A DNA stretch of 64,000 bases from Tragulus kanchil (Eukaryota; Chordata; Mammalia; Artiodactyla; Tragulidae). Below, piece after piece: positions 1 to 11,146 of this stretch. The notes under the pieces were generated by a model that made no database searches, was not told where the DNA came from, and saw nothing but the letters and a program-made list of their open reading frames with translations. The stretch lies in assembly GCA_022376925.1 (NCBI GenBank), contig JAIOJX010000026.1, positions 249,299,330-249,363,329 on the forward strand, read 5' to 3'. Made by a program: the position numbers and the translations under genes. Numbering within the stretch: position 1 is the first letter of the stretch; each line of letters begins with the position of its first letter.

Positions 1-267
1 TTATGCTTAAGTGCAAATGTCCTATACTAAGAACAGAAATTTTCCCTTCCTCAACTTGAATGCTCAAAAGTAAACAGAATTTTGCTAGTTTCTTATAATA
101 TTTTCTTTTCTACAGTTATACACAGATAACAGAAAAGTCAGGTTATCACAGTTCCACAAGTACTGACTGAGAACAGATCTGCCTAACTGTAAAAACAAAT
201 GTGCATCAGGCAAGAGAGGTCCTGGGCCAAAATTTGGAGCTATTAAGTCCATCAAAGCCAAAAAAAA

Positions 268-397
268 TTAGATCCCTGGAGAAGGAAACAGCAACCCACT
301 CCAGTATTCTTGCTGGAAAATCCCATGGACAGAAGAGGTAGTCTTGGCAGGCTATACTCCATAGGATTGCAAGGAGTTGGATACAACTGAGCACAAA
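268..397 (+). mobile_element. Bov-tA SINE, 3' part
   Basis: The segment reads as the BovA-derived second half of Bov-tA: 'cccactccagtattcttg', then a 'cccatggacagaagagg' block and 'ggatacaactgagca' near the end. The tRNA-like head is missing. It starts right where copy 1 of D1 stops matching, so it may be part of a junction filler and not a native insertion. Confidence 0.8.
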
Positions 398-1121
398 AGT
401 ACACGTGTATGAACTAGATACTTTTATCCACTGAAGATCTGATACTCAGTTGACATAATTTTGGCCTCTTAAACTTTAATCACTGCTTTTGAAGAATAGT
501 TGCCTTAATATGATTCTCCCTTCTCTAGCCTTCAGACCTATGATGGCTGCCCACCTAAGGTCCCAAACAGAACTGAGCGTGGTCCACTCAGTCTAAAAAT
601 GTCTCTTTTCAGGTCTTGCACTTGAATTTTTGTACCTGGCTTCTCAAGATTTGTGATTACTAGTTTATATAAACTTTTCAAAACAAGTTTGATTAAATGA
701 TTTTAAAATTTTTTTCATGTATATTCTGAAAAAAATATTACTATTAGATTAAAAAATATGTTTTCAGACAGTGACTGAATTTTCTTTATATAAATTATGT
801 ATGATCAGAAACACTGTGCATGGTTTCAGTGTCTATGTACAATGTGTGTCTAGAAGTTTTATTTTGTCATTTATTGTCAGCTTATTCTATTATTGATGGT
901 ATAGCAATCACAAGATATAAATAATCTGTAAATAACTCATCAACCTTCTTGCAGCACTTTATCACTGGCTTCCATGTCCTTGTGTGGAACTGACCGGAAA
1001 CTTTAAGTGTTCTTTATAATTCACATGGAGTGAAAATGACTATTTCGCAGAGAAAACATACAATCCAAGGGTCAGAAAAGTAGTTTTATTTTTTCTTCCT
1101 CATGATTAACTTACACATATT
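398..1121. other. unassigned AT-rich sequence
   Basis: About 720 bases with no recognisable coding frame, RNA gene or repeat family. It is AT-rich with short A and T runs. If D1 is an overlap artefact, most of this stretch should match sequence just outside the left edge of the window. Confidence 0.5.
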
Positions 1122-1385
1122 TTATGCTTAAGTGCAAATGTCCTATACTAAGAACAGAAATTTTCCCTTCCTCAACTTGAATGCTCAAAAGTAAACAGAA
1201 TTTTGCTAGTTTCTTATAATATTTTCTTTTCTACAGTTATACACAGATAACAGAAAAAGTCAGGTTATCACAGTTCCACAAGTACTGACTGAGAACAGAT
1301 CTGCCTAACTGTAAAAAACAAATGTGCATCAGGCAAGAGAGAGGTCCTGGGCCAAAATTTGGAGCTATTAAGTCCATCAAAGCCA

Positions 1386-1619
1386 TTAGAATTAGTGTAT
1401 CTTCTATTGTTTTTTTCCACAAGTCTTAGCTTCCATATCTGTTCAGTTTAAAATGATTTAGATAATCTTTTACACTAGGTGATAGAAAGGTTTTATTCTC
1501 CTTACTTACCTCTTTAGTGACCAGTACAAAACAGTCTGAAATAGGCATTGTCTACCTGAAAAATTGGAATATAACTCAGCTGTCATCAAAGAGGCACAGG
1601 GAAGCAAGCCAAGGGCCAA
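1386..1619. other. unassigned single-copy sequence
   Basis: A short stretch between D1 and D2 with no recognisable gene or repeat. Small open frames here have no family resemblance. Confidence 0.45.
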
Positions 1620-1989
1620 CTAAGGAAAATTCCTGTAGAGAGGGTCAGTTTCATGTTCTCACACTTTGTATAGTATTTGGCTTCTTACTATATATACTTT
1701 ATTACATAGATTTATATAGGAAAGGATATTTTATTTTATATGTAATGTATAATATTTTACATATTAACAATATTTGTAAAATAAAAATTTTAAGATTATA
1801 AAATGAAGTTTATAATATAAAACAAAAATATATCTATTTCTCCTTACTATATACAAGTACATAGTCTGTGTATAGTCTCTCTATATTTATCTAGAGAATA
1901 GAACATATATAATATGTATATAGTAAGATCTGATTTCTTATTATATATCTTCTTACTATATATGGATAATATATAGTACAAATGGGGAG

Positions 1990-2011
1990 TATATATTGTA
2001 TATATAATAGA

Positions 2012-2044
<33 letters not shown>
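1990..2044. repeat. (TA)n(CA)n microsatellite
   Basis: A run of TA repeats followed by about eight CA units, directly upstream of a BovB fragment. It is duplicated at about 3033-3087, where the TA part is one unit longer. Confidence 0.9.
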
Positions 2045-2630
2045 TTCTTAGTGAGGGCTTCCTTTGCAGCCAAAGATCAAGAAGCTCTCTACAGTCAGCA
2101 AAAACAAAGCCCGGAGCTGACTGTGGCTCAGATCATGAACTCCTTATTGCCAAAATCAGGCTCAAATTGAAGAAACTACGGAAAACCATTAGTCTATTCA
2201 GATATGACCTAAGTCAAATTCCTTATAATTATACAGTGGAGGTGATGAATAGATTCAAGGGACTAGGTCTGGTAGACAGAGTGCCTAAAGAACGATGGAC
2301 AGAGGTTCAAAACTTGTACAAAAGTTGGTAACCAAAATTAGCCCTAAAAAAGTATGCGAGAAGACAAAGTGGTTGTCTGAGGAGGCCTTACAAACAGCTG
2401 AGAAAAGAGGAGAGGAAAGGCAAAGGAGAAAGGGAAAGATAAACCCAACTGAATGCAGAATTCCAGAGAATAGCAAGGAGCAATAAGAAAGCCATCTTAA
2501 GTGAACAATACAAAGAAATAGGGGAAAACAATAGAACAGGGAAGACTAGAGAAGTCTTAAGGAAAATGGGAGATACCAACGGAACATTTCATGCAAAGAC
2601 AGGCACAAGGAAGGACAAAACAGCTTATAT
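2045..2630 (+). mobile_element. BovB (RTE) LINE fragment, copy 1
   Basis: The sequence follows the BovB open reading frame downstream of the endonuclease. Recognisable blocks include 'cagtcagcaaaaacaaag', 'gaggaggccttacaaa' and 'acatttcatgcaaagac'. Frameshifts and stops interrupt it, so no protein is made. Copy 1 is cut at the D2 junction, while the same element continues further in copy 2. BovB is an RTE-clade non-LTR retrotransposon abundant in ruminants. Confidence 0.85.
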
Positions 2631-3032
2631 GAAAGGAAAAAAGGATAAGGCCAAAAACCCCTAAGGAAAATTCCTGTAGAGAGGGTCAGTTTCATGTTCT
2701 CACACTTTGTATAGTATTTGGCTTCTTACTATATATACTTTATTACATAGATTTATATAGGAAAGGATATTTTATTTTATATGTAATGTATAATATTTTA
2801 CATATTAACAATATTTGTAAAATAAAAATTTTAAGATTATAAAATGAAGTTTATAATATAAAACAAAAATATATCTATTTCTCCTTACTATATACAAGTA
2901 CATAGTCTGTGTATAGTCTCTCTATATTTATCTAGAGAATAGAACATATATAATATGTATATAGTAAGATCTGATTTCTTATTATATATCTTCTTACTAT
3001 ATATGGATAATATATAGTACAAATGGGGAGTA

Positions 3033-3052
3033 TATATTGTATATATAATAGA

Positions 3053-3087
<35 letters not shown>
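3033..3087. repeat. (TA)n(CA)n microsatellite, D2 copy 2
   Basis: Second copy of the microsatellite at 1990-2044, longer by one TA unit. Confidence 0.9.
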
Positions 3088-3703
3088 TTCTTAGTGAGGG
3101 CTTCCTTTGCAGCCAAAGATCAAGAAGCTCTCTACAGTCAGCAAAAACAAAGCCCGGAGCTGACTGTGGCTCAGATCATGAACTCCTTATTGCCAAAATC
3201 AGGCTCAAATTGAAGAAACTACGGAAAACCATTAGTCTATTCAGATATGACCTAAGTCAAATTCCTTATAATTATACAGTGGAGGTGATGAATAGATTCA
3301 AGGGACTAGGTCTGGTAGACAGAGTGCCTAAAGAACGATGGACAGAGGTTCAAAACTTGTACAAAAGTTGGTAACCAAAATTAGCCCTAAAAAAGTATGC
3401 GAGAAGACAAAGTGGTTGTCTGAGGAGGCCTTACAAACAGCTGAGAAAAGAGGAGAGGAAAGGCAAAGGAGAAAGGGAAAGATAAACCCAACTGAATGCA
3501 GAATTCCAGAGAATAGCAAGGAGCAATAAGAAAGCCATCTTAAGTGAACAATACAAAGAAATAGGGGAAAACAATAGAACAGGGAAGACTAGAGAAGTCT
3601 TAAGGAAAATGGGAGATACCAACGGAACATTTCATGCAAAGACAGGCACAAGGAAGGACAAAAACAGCAGGTACCTAACAGAAGCAGAGAAATTAAGAGG
3701 AAT
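3088..3703 (+). mobile_element. BovB (RTE) LINE fragment, copy 2
   Basis: This is the D2 duplicate of the BovB piece at 2045-2630. It carries about 35 extra bases of element sequence ('acctaacagaagcaga' block), as expected for the uncut version. It ends near 3703, where BovB similarity stops. Confidence 0.85.
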
Positions 3704-3979
3704 CACTTAATCGCATATGCACAATACTGTGCCAAAACGTGGACACATGTCAGCTTCTTATAGGACCACACAACTTCAATGATTTTTCTTTTTGACAATG
3801 CAAAAAACAAGTTTTCTAAAAGAAATACCTTCTTTACAGTAGTTACCCAAAGAAAAGAAATTTCCCTATCTATCCTAATGAAGTTAATATTGCATAAATG
3901 AAATCTCACCATCTTTCTAAAATGATAAAGATGCTAACGGGCGTTAGCATCCTGTCTGTTCAGAATATTAACCTGTGCC

Positions 3980-3985
<6 letters not shown>
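3704..3985. other. unassigned sequence
   Basis: No recognised gene or repeat. The short minus-strand open frame at 3703-3912 has no family features. Confidence 0.45.

Positions 3986-4013
<28 letters not shown>
3986..4013. repeat. (TA)n microsatellite
   Basis: About fourteen TA units immediately 5' of a reverse-oriented Bov-tA piece. This is a common position for microsatellites seeded by SINE tails. Confidence 0.95.
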
Positions 4014-4016
<3 letters not shown>

Positions 4017-4126
4017 ACTCTGTCCTGTCTGACTCTCTGCAGCCCCATGAACTGTAACCTGCCAGGCTCCTCTGTCCATGGAATTCTCCAGGCAAGAATA
4101 TTGGAATGGGTTGCCATTTTCTTCTC
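4014..4126 (-). mobile_element. Bov-tA SINE fragment
   Basis: Reverse-complement BovA-type sequence: a 'ctcctctgtccatgg' block, then 'ttctccaggcaagaatat' and 'gggttgccattttctt'. The tRNA-like head is absent. Confidence 0.85.
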
Positions 4127-5019
4127 ATATACACATATACAGTGCTGGTAAATGTCTGAATTAATTTTTTTATCTTCTTAAACAATTATACAACAGTTTA
4201 TAAAGAGAAACAGCCTGTAGAAGCACATCTTATTTACACACCCAGAAGTTAGGAAAGGGCAGGCACTGAAGTAAAACCTATGCAGTAATGCTAGCACAGT
4301 TCATGCAAGCAATGATAAGTCTAAGGAAAGAGGGCAACACCAGGGTAAACTTCAAGGACTCCTGAAAGCCCAGAATATTCCTTACTGGATTTCATACCCA
4401 GTTTATGGCTTCTCTCATTCTCAAGCAATGATGCATGCTTACATGACCCCACTCCATGCAACTCTTAGAAGGCTACGTAACCCACCTTTAAAAGGTCTTG
4501 GATATTATCTGGCCCCAAATGGAAAAGAACATTTTCCCTTTACCAGAGTTGCAGTGTTTTTCTTTGGGGAAAATAAAAGATGGTGATGTGCAACAGAATT
4601 AGCAACTTTCTTAACAGAATTAACAACTGAGCTTCCTTGGCGTTATCGTAGAACCTTAAACTTTCATATTTGACACTTATAGGTTGTTAAAGGAACCATC
4701 ATTACATTCAAAATGAGATAAAATAATTGTGTGAGAAGACTAAAAGATTAAAATGGAAAGCATAGCTATAAATCCAAGAGAGCTATCTTTCCTGTCCCAG
4801 AGAGGATGAGTTCCAAATATATGAGGAGATACTGGGGAGTCAGTGACACAAAGAAGCATCCCCTAAATCTATCGATGTAAAATCCAGACTGGGCTGCATT
4901 TATTATTACTTTTTAGAGTTATTTTCCATTTTGAAGGTGCAAGTCTGCAAGAAAATTTTGAAAGAAAATATTATCAGTTCAATTGCAAAGGACCACACTT
5001 TGCTCATTCATTGCCACAT
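4127..5019. other. unassigned sequence
   Basis: About 890 bases with no recognisable exon, RNA gene or young repeat. Old, strongly diverged repeats could be present but cannot be seen by eye. Confidence 0.4.
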
Positions 5020-5240
5020 ATAATAAGAATTTATTGTGTCCTGTATACATCAGGGGGCTTTCCTGATAGCCCAGACATTGTGCTATACCCAAGAGACATT
5101 ATTTTTAAGACCCATCCCATAGAAGCAAAGAGTTTAATTGAAAAGATGAAAACTCAACAGTAAACAATTAAAGTATAGTATCACAGTTGCTTGAAGAGAT
5201 GCACACTCAGTGAATGACTTTTGTTTGTCCAAGATTAAAG
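5020..5240 (+). mobile_element. L2-like LINE fragment
   Basis: The order of short blocks (tttattgtgtcctgtat, gacattgtgctat, then aagatgaaaactcaacagtaa) follows the L2 3' region. Divergence is high and this is an inference from pattern only. Confidence 0.4.
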
Positions 5241-5284
5241 AAGAAAAGGACTGCACAAAGAGTCTTAAAACCTTTGTCTGGTGT

Positions 5285-5400
5285 TGGTTCTTCCAGTAAC
5301 TAATTCTGTGACTTACGTACAGAATCCCTTTCTAGGATTCTGTTCCTTCGTCTGCAAAATGAAAGACATTTTACCAGAAGCTCTCTATAGTTCCAGGTCT
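5285..5400 (+). mobile_element. possible MIR fragment
   Basis: The 'ctgtgacttacg' and 'ccttcgtctgcaaaatg' blocks resemble the MIR core (ctgtgacctt ... cctcatctgtaaaatgg). The match is weak. Confidence 0.3.
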
Positions 5401-6008
5401 ACCTTATTTTATGTTGTGGGAATTTTCCTAATTAAATCCCTGTTCAAATTCTCTTCATTATGGATGTTTTTAGTCCACAGATGGTAGAGACGTAAAGTGG
5501 AAAAGTCAGAATGGTATCTGCTCCACACTTGACCCTACTGAATGGCATCTGAGCTAATTATATAAGCCAAGGTACAAAACTTTTTTTCATAAAGGACCAG
5601 AGGCAATTGGGCTGACCGTTAACCATCCAGAGGCTGCTGGACCTGTAGCAAAGCTTGTCATGGAGTAGAAGTCCTTCACATTCTTATCACTGTAGTGAAG
5701 ATAATGGTAGTGTCTTACACAATGAGGATGGTGGTGCCACCATGTTAACATCTGGCACAACAGTGGAAGAGCCCTCAGTGTCTCACACATGTGTTGGTAC
5801 TCTGGGAACATGCACAGGAGATGGCTGATCCACAACAGCCATGGATATAGAAAGATAGTTTATGCCTGGCAGGAACTGATAGGCTTAGATAGCATGACAG
5901 CTGGTAAACCCTAAGTTAAAATGTTTTTGTGAACTATCTAGTTTCCAACAAATTCCTGGGGATGAGGAGTCGATAGTTTAGAGTGCATAAGTACTGTTTA
6001 AGATGAGA
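5401..6008. other. unassigned sequence
   Basis: No gene or recognised repeat. An 82-codon open frame on the minus strand (5587-5835) shows no domain or signal that I recognise. Confidence 0.4.
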
Positions 6009-6021
6009 GCAAGAGTTTGTT

Positions 6022-6240
6022 GGGCTTCCCTGTGGCACTAGTGGTAAAGAACCCTCCTGCTAATGCAGGAGACAAAAGAGATGTGCATTCAATCCCTGGG
6101 CTAGGAGGATCCACTGGAGGAGGGCATGGAAACCCACTCCAGTATTCTTGACTGAGAATCCCATGGACAGAGGAGCCTAGTAGGCTACAGTTCTTAGAGT
6201 CACAAAGAGTTGGACACAGCTGAAGCAACTTAGCATGTAT
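6022..6240 (+). mobile_element. Bov-tA SINE, near full length
   Basis: It has the tRNA-Glu-like head (gggcttccctg ... gtggtaaagaaccc ... ttcaatccctggg) followed by the BovA body and an end at 'gttggacacagctgaagc'. An imperfect target-site duplication flanks it: gcaagagtttgtt (6009-6021) versus gcaagagattatt (6241-6253). Confidence 0.93.
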
Positions 6241-6334
6241 GCAAGAGATTATTTGGCTTATACAGAGACTTTGTTAAGAAAAATGAAAAACGGTATAAAA
6301 GTGTTTTACGTTCCACACTTTACCCTTAATTCAT

Positions 6335-6387
6335 TCATTCAACAATTATTTCATAAGGATCCAGTATGTCAGGTACTCTGCTAGGAT
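6335..6387 (+). mobile_element. L2 LINE fragment, 5' piece
   Basis: 'ttcattcattcaacaatta' followed by 'cagtatgtcaggtactctgc' is a typical L2 3' motif pair. The element is split by the Bov-tA at 6400-6603 and resumes at 6605. Confidence 0.6.
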
Positions 6388-6399
6388 CTTGTCTTCATA

Positions 6400-6603
6400 T
6401 ATCTGGTAGCTCATACAGTAAAGAATCCACCTGCAATGTAAGAGATGTGAGTTTGATCCCTGGGTTGAGAAGATCTCCTGGAGAAGCCAATGGAAATCCA
6501 CCCCAATATTCTTGACTGGAGAATTCCATAGACAGAGGAGCCTGGAGGGCTACAGTCCGTGAGGTCACAAAGAGTCAACCACGACTGAGCCACTAACACC
6601 TTC
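6400..6603 (+). mobile_element. Bov-tA SINE inside L2
   Basis: A Bov-tA with a degraded head and complete body, ending at 'caaccacgactgagccacta'. The 8-base sequence cttgtctt lies on both sides (6388-6395 and 6605-6612) and is the likely target-site duplication in the L2 host. Confidence 0.9.
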
Positions 6604-6604
6604 A

Positions 6605-6900
6605 CTTGTCTTTATGGAGTTTACAGTCTAAACAAGGTCACAGATATGGAACAAACCAACAAAAGAGTTAATGTATGATAACAGCATGACATGCTGTAAA
6701 GGAAGACAGAGAACTAAGAAAGAAAATAACAGTGTTGAGATTTGCTTTTGTTTGTTCAGTTTTAAGAGGGCTTTCTAAAGAGACGACGGTTCAGGGAGAT
6801 GTGAAGGAGAAGGGGAAGCCATGATCAAAGACACAATGGTGGGAAAAGGGTTTGTGTGTCTGAGAACAGAAGTCAGGACAGTATAGCTGCGATTTAGTGA
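6605..6900 (+). mobile_element. L2 LINE fragment, 3' piece
   Basis: Continues the L2 piece at 6335-6387 after the SINE: 'tggagtttacagtct', then 'gctttctaaagagacga' and 'gggaagccatgatcaaagac', in the L2 order. Diverged and non-coding. Confidence 0.5.
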
Positions 6901-7479
6901 CAGGTTTCACCAGATTGATTCTTAACTTGAATAGACATAGCTTTGACCCATCATCTCTTTTAATTACCTCCAGTGTTACAAAGTGACAAAATGCTTATCA
7001 GGAACAATTTTTATAATTGTCAATCTCTAAAAGTATTTGATAGACCTTTTTCAACTTTTGATTAAAAAGCTGTATTGGGAACAAAAGAAAAGAGAAGACC
7101 ATAAACTATGAGTTGGCCTAGAGAGATAGGAAAAGTAAAATCACAGTATCTGGAAATGAGACAAAGGCATTATTTTGTTCTTTGGTATCAAAATTAAAGT
7201 AATATTGATTTAAATGTGTAAAGGACATAATTGGTTGAATTTAAAACAGAAGTTCTTCCTTTTAAATCTCTTTAAGAGACAAAAGCAAACAAAATATGGT
7301 CCAAATATCAAGAAAGGAAACATAGAAAATGGCAAAGAGGAATAGAAAATAGAATCTATAAAACAAGATGACAGAAGTAAGACCAAACATATTAGTGATG
7401 ACAATGTATGTATGTAACTGTGTTGAATTCCCCAATTAAAAGGCAAAGGCTCTCAGATTAGAGTAGAAAACAACATTCA
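6901..7479. other. unassigned AT-rich sequence
   Basis: No recognised gene or repeat. The 78-codon minus-strand open frame at 7210-7446 is A/T-rich and has no family features. Confidence 0.4.
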
Positions 7480-7850
7480 ACAATATGCTGTTTACAAGAG
7501 ACAAACTAAAAACAAGATGACTTGGAAAGGTTATAAATAAAGGATTGGCTAAGATATATTGTTAAAATGCAAACAAAATGACAATTGAAGTGGTAATACT
7601 CATATTGGCCAAAGTAGAATTCAAGATAAAGATTATTAACAATGCAAAGACGATTATACTGTCTTCATAATAGAAGCAGTCTGGATGCAGTCATATTCAT
7701 CATCAAATGTATGTGCCAAACAATGTAAATACAAAGGACAAAACCCCATATAAATAATTTTAATTAAAGCATCATTATGGTAATAGAGTTTGATACATCA
7801 CATCAATTCATGCCAGAGTAGTCGAACAAAAATATAAGAATCTAGGGAAT
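7480..7850 (+). mobile_element. ancient L1-like ORF2 fragment, copy 1
   Basis: Conceptual translation in broken frames resembles the L1 endonuclease region: 'tgctgtttacaagagaca' corresponds to the QET area and 'tactcatattggccaaagta' to the segment after it. Many stops and frameshifts are present. The call rests on block order alone. Duplicated by D3. Confidence 0.5.
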
Positions 7851-8315
7851 TTGATATAGATGAAAATCTCACCATTAAGACAAAATAAATATCTTATTTT
7901 TAAAACAGCAATTGCCTAGGACATGAAGAGAATGAAATAAGTTCTCTGAAGCAGAAATACTTCAGAATACCCTCTCAAAACACAATGAAAATATTGTGAA
8001 TTATTTTTGTAAGTTTAAAATAGTGCTCCACCTTAAACCTCAAATTGAAGGAATACCCTTTTCAACAATTCTGAAAAATCGCTCATGTAACAACTGAATG
8101 CATATGTGATGACTCTGAGATCTACCAGAATGTGATTATAACAATAAAGCCACATAAATAATATGAAAAAAACAATAAATCATATTAGTAAGGTGAAAAA
8201 AAAATAGTGCTCCAACAACATAAAAGTTTAAAACTCATGTGTCAATACAAATTGAGTCAAAGAATGGGCACAGATGAGACCTACAGACTGGAAGCACCCA
8301 AAATCATAAAACCCA

Positions 8316-8530
8316 TGATATCTAACATTTATGGAGTATTTAAATGTGATTAGGGATTCTAAAGGCATGCATTAGCTCATGTGATTCTCAAAACAAACCT
8401 ATGAGATAAGTAATATTTTATTACTATTTGCATTCACAGAAAATGAAACTTATAACTGTTAAATATGAAATATGTAGCAACTACCATTGTAGTATAATTA
8501 GGGGATGGAACAAAGCTCTAGGCAGAAGCA
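8316..8530 (+). mobile_element. MIR SINE, copy 1
   Basis: MIR blocks in order: 'ctaacatttatggagtat', 'gcatgcattagctcatgtg', 'caaacctatgagataagta' and 'gcattcacagaaaatgaaac'. Old and diverged. Confidence 0.75.
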
Positions 8531-8567
8531 ATTATTCAACTTAAATTAAAAAATTTATAAAAAAAAT

Positions 8568-8924
8568 ACAAGAGACAAACTAAAAACAAGATGACTTGGA
8601 AAGGTTATAAATAAAGGATTGGCTAAGATATATTGTTAAAATGCAAACAAAATGACAATTGAAGTGGTAATACTCATATTGGCCAAAGTAGAATTCAAGA
8701 TAAAGATTATTAACAATGCAAAGACGATTATACTGTCTTCATAATAGAAGCAGTCTGGATGCAGTCATATTCATCATCAAATGTATGTGCCAAACAATGT
8801 AAATACAAAGGACAAAACCCCATATAAATAATTTTAATTAAAGCATCATTATGGTAATAGAGTTTGATACATCACATCAATTCATGCCAGAGTAGTCGAA
8901 CAAAAATATAAGAATCTAGGGAAT
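8568..8924 (+). mobile_element. ancient L1-like fragment, D3 copy 2
   Basis: Duplicate of 7494-7850. Confidence 0.5.
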
Positions 8925-9389
8925 TTGATATAGATGAAAATCTCACCATTAAGACAAAATAAATATCTTATTTTTAAAACAGCAATTGCCTAGGACATGA
9001 AGAGAATGAAATAAGTTCTCTGAAGCAGAAATACTTCAGAATACCCTCTCAAAACACAATGAAAATATTGTGAATTATTTTTGTAAGTTTAAAATAGTGC
9101 TCCACCTTAAACCTCAAATTGAAGGAATACCCTTTTCAACAATTCTGAAAAATCGCTCATGTAACAACTGAATGCATATGTGATGACTCTGAGATCTACC
9201 AGAATGTGATTATAACAATAAAGCCACATAAATAATATGAAAAAAACAATAAATCATATTAGTAAGGTGAAAAAAAAATAGTGCTCCAACAACATAAAAG
9301 TTTAAAACTCATGTGTCAATACAAATTGAGTCAAAGAATGGGCACAGATGAGACCTACAGACTGGAAGCACCCAAAATCATAAAACCCA

Positions 9390-9604
9390 TGATATCTAAC
9401 ATTTATGGAGTATTTAAATGTGATTAGGGATTCTAAAGGCATGCATTAGCTCATGTGATTCTCAAAACAAACCTATGAGATAAGTAATATTTTATTACTA
9501 TTTGCATTCACAGAAAATGAAACTTATAACTGTTAAATATGAAATATGTAGCAACTACCATTGTAGTATAATTAGGGGATGGAACAAAGCTCTAGGCAGA
9601 AGCA
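9390..9604 (+). mobile_element. MIR SINE, D3 copy 2
   Basis: Duplicate of 8316-8530 at offset 1074. Confidence 0.75.
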
Positions 9605-9639
9605 ATTATTCAACTTAAATTATTTTACTTAAAGTAAAA

Positions 9640-10344
9640 ACTAAAGAAGTTAGAAATAAAGGGGAAAAAGAACTCCCAATATATAAGGAAGAAACAGATA
9701 ACAAAGGTAAGAGCAATCACCAAGAAGACTGACAGACAAAATATAAAACTGAATCCAAGATCATTACCTTTAGAAAAGATAAACACAAAATAAACACCTG
9801 ACAAACACAAACAGAAAAGGAGATGAGGAGCATAGCAAATCTTGAAATGAAAGGGGGATGTGCAAAAACACACATGGGGGAAATTTTTTCATATATGAGA
9901 ATATTATACTCAAGCCTATGAGAATTCATTTGAAATTATGGTCTAATGGAATGAATGTCTAGAAATACTGAGTCTCAACAAGTATAGTATAATAAAGTTG
10001 ATGATTTTTTTTTTTTTTTGCATAAACTAGCTTCTTTTCCAAAGAGAAAAAGCTTTTCTCACTTTGTTAGAGGGAGGAAAAGAAAGTTAAAAAGCTACTG
10101 TGTTAAATAAAACTACTTTCTTTACCTTATCGGGCACAAGAGACTACATTTTTCAGCCTCGAAAGGAACGTGGGTGTTAGTGTGAAGCCACTAAGATTTG
10201 GAAGTGTGCGATAATAGTTTCCCTATATAATAGTTAGCTTCCCTATATAATAGTTAGCCCAATTTATATAGAAGGCTTAGTGGATAGCTTTTCTTTAAGT
10301 CAAGCGATGAAAAGGATATGGAAATAGAGAGATGGAAATAAAAA
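9640..10344. other. unassigned, possibly old L1 remnant
   Basis: The purine-rich stretch at 9640-9990 translates in fragments that loosely recall the spacer between L1 endonuclease and reverse transcriptase (lysine-rich, ending 'aatgaatgtctagaaa'). The rest, including a T-run at 10003-10019 and a short repeated 'ttccctatataatagttag' at 10219-10257, is unassigned. Confidence 0.3.
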
Positions 10345-10356
10345 TAATTATAAGCA

Positions 10357-10627
10357 GGGGCTTCTCTGGTGGTCCAGTGGGTAAAGAGGCCGCCTTGCAC
10401 TGCAACAGACACCAGCTTGATTCCTGGCCTGGGAAGATCACACTTGCTGCAGAGCAGCTGTGTCCAATTACGAGGCGGTGCTCTGGAGCGCATGTGCCCA
10501 GAGCTGGTGCTCTGCAACAAGAGGCCACTGCAACAGGACACCCACACAGGCCAAAGAATAAAGATGGATGAAAATAAATACGTAAAATAAATAAACAATG
10601 AAAAAGGCCAAAATTAAAAAAAAAAAG
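10357..10627 (+). mobile_element. CHR-type SINE, full length
   Basis: tRNA-Glu-derived head ('ggcttctctggtggtccagt'), body with 'agagctggtgctctgcaac', and an A-rich tail with AAATAAA repeats. Imperfect target-site duplications: aattataagcag upstream, aattctaagcag downstream. The same subfamily recurs at 33168, 41658 and 49276. Confidence 0.88.
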
Positions 10628-10639
10628 AATTCTAAGCAG

Positions 10640-11039
10640 AGAATAGAAATTGAACAAAGAGCATGACCTTGAGAAATGAAAAGATATGTAAAGAAAGATC
10701 AAGAAAAGAAAAGAAGAAATGAAAAAGAAATGAAAAGAAAGATCAAGAAGTTCAAGTGGATTCTAGAATTCTAGATGAATGTGCGTGAGGATGGAGCGAG
10801 ATAAATCTTTAGTTCATAGTCAGACCGTGGGTTGGAATTTTAATCTTAAAACGTAGTGAGTCACTGCAGATTAGTGAACAAAACATCTCATCACTATAAT
10901 TATGTTTGAGGAAAATTACACTGGCAAATATTTAATGTCTTGGAAAGATAAGTTAAAGAACTAGCTAAAGGAAGAAACTCCATTGAAAAAATAAAGATGA
11001 GGCAATGGGGTTGGGATCAGTAGGGATGAAGGCAGAAAT
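10640..11039. other. unassigned sequence, weak L2 resemblance
   Basis: No gene. Some blocks (acactggcaaatattta, aggcaatggggttggga) recall the L2 region downstream of the translated part, but too weakly to assign. Confidence 0.3.
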
Positions 11040-11056
11040 AAAGAAGGGGAGATATA

Positions 11057-11146
11057 TACATATGACTGATCTGGGAACATACATGTCTGCAAACAACAAA
11101 ACTGTAAAAACTTAAAAAAAAATAAATAAATAAAATTATTTTAAAA
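11057..11146 (+). mobile_element. ~90-bp L1 tail with target-site duplication
   Basis: An extremely 5'-truncated L1 insertion. 'tgatctgggaacatacatgt' plus an A-rich tail matches the last bases of the large L1 in this window (27340-27420). The 17-base duplication aaagaaggggagatata sits on both sides (11040-11056 and 11147-11163). Only the last part of the 3' UTR was copied before integration. Confidence 0.9.

Larger units (their letters stand above)
1..1385. repeat. D1: direct duplication, upstream copy cut by window start
   Basis: Bases 1-260 recur at 1122-1385 (offset 1121). Differences are small indels: one A near 246 of the unit, one A in an A-run and one extra GA. The upstream copy leaves the match at 260 and runs into a SINE piece, while the downstream copy continues normally. 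The simplest reading is that the upstream copy begins before the window and ends at 260, and that 261-1121 contains junction filler followed by the rest of the downstream copy. Confidence 0.85.
1620..3668. repeat. D2: ~1.0-kb direct duplication with 37-bp filler
   Basis: Copy 1 is 1620-2623 and copy 2 is 2661-3668 (offset about 1041). Between them lie about 37 bases found in neither copy. Differences are a dinucleotide step in the TA/CA microsatellite and one A in an A-run at the far end. Copy 2 continues into BovB sequence beyond the point where copy 1 breaks off, which indicates that copy 1 is the truncated one. Confidence 0.95.
7494..9622. repeat. D3: ~1.06-kb direct duplication, 19-bp filler
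   Basis: Copy 1 is 7494-8548 and copy 2 is 8568-9622 (constant offset 1074). I saw no internal difference by eye. The 19 bases at 8549-8567 belong to neither copy and are nearly all A and T. Confidence 0.97.

Noticed and set aside
2285..3622. Open frames of 63 codons on both strands, found twice
   Set aside because: They sit in a BovB fragment duplicated by D2 and are remnants or shadows of its broken reading frame.
6022..6240. tRNA-Glu-like sequences with A/B box resemblance at many sites
   Set aside because: They are the heads of Bov-tA and CHR SINEs with degraded boxes and attached SINE bodies, not tRNA genes.
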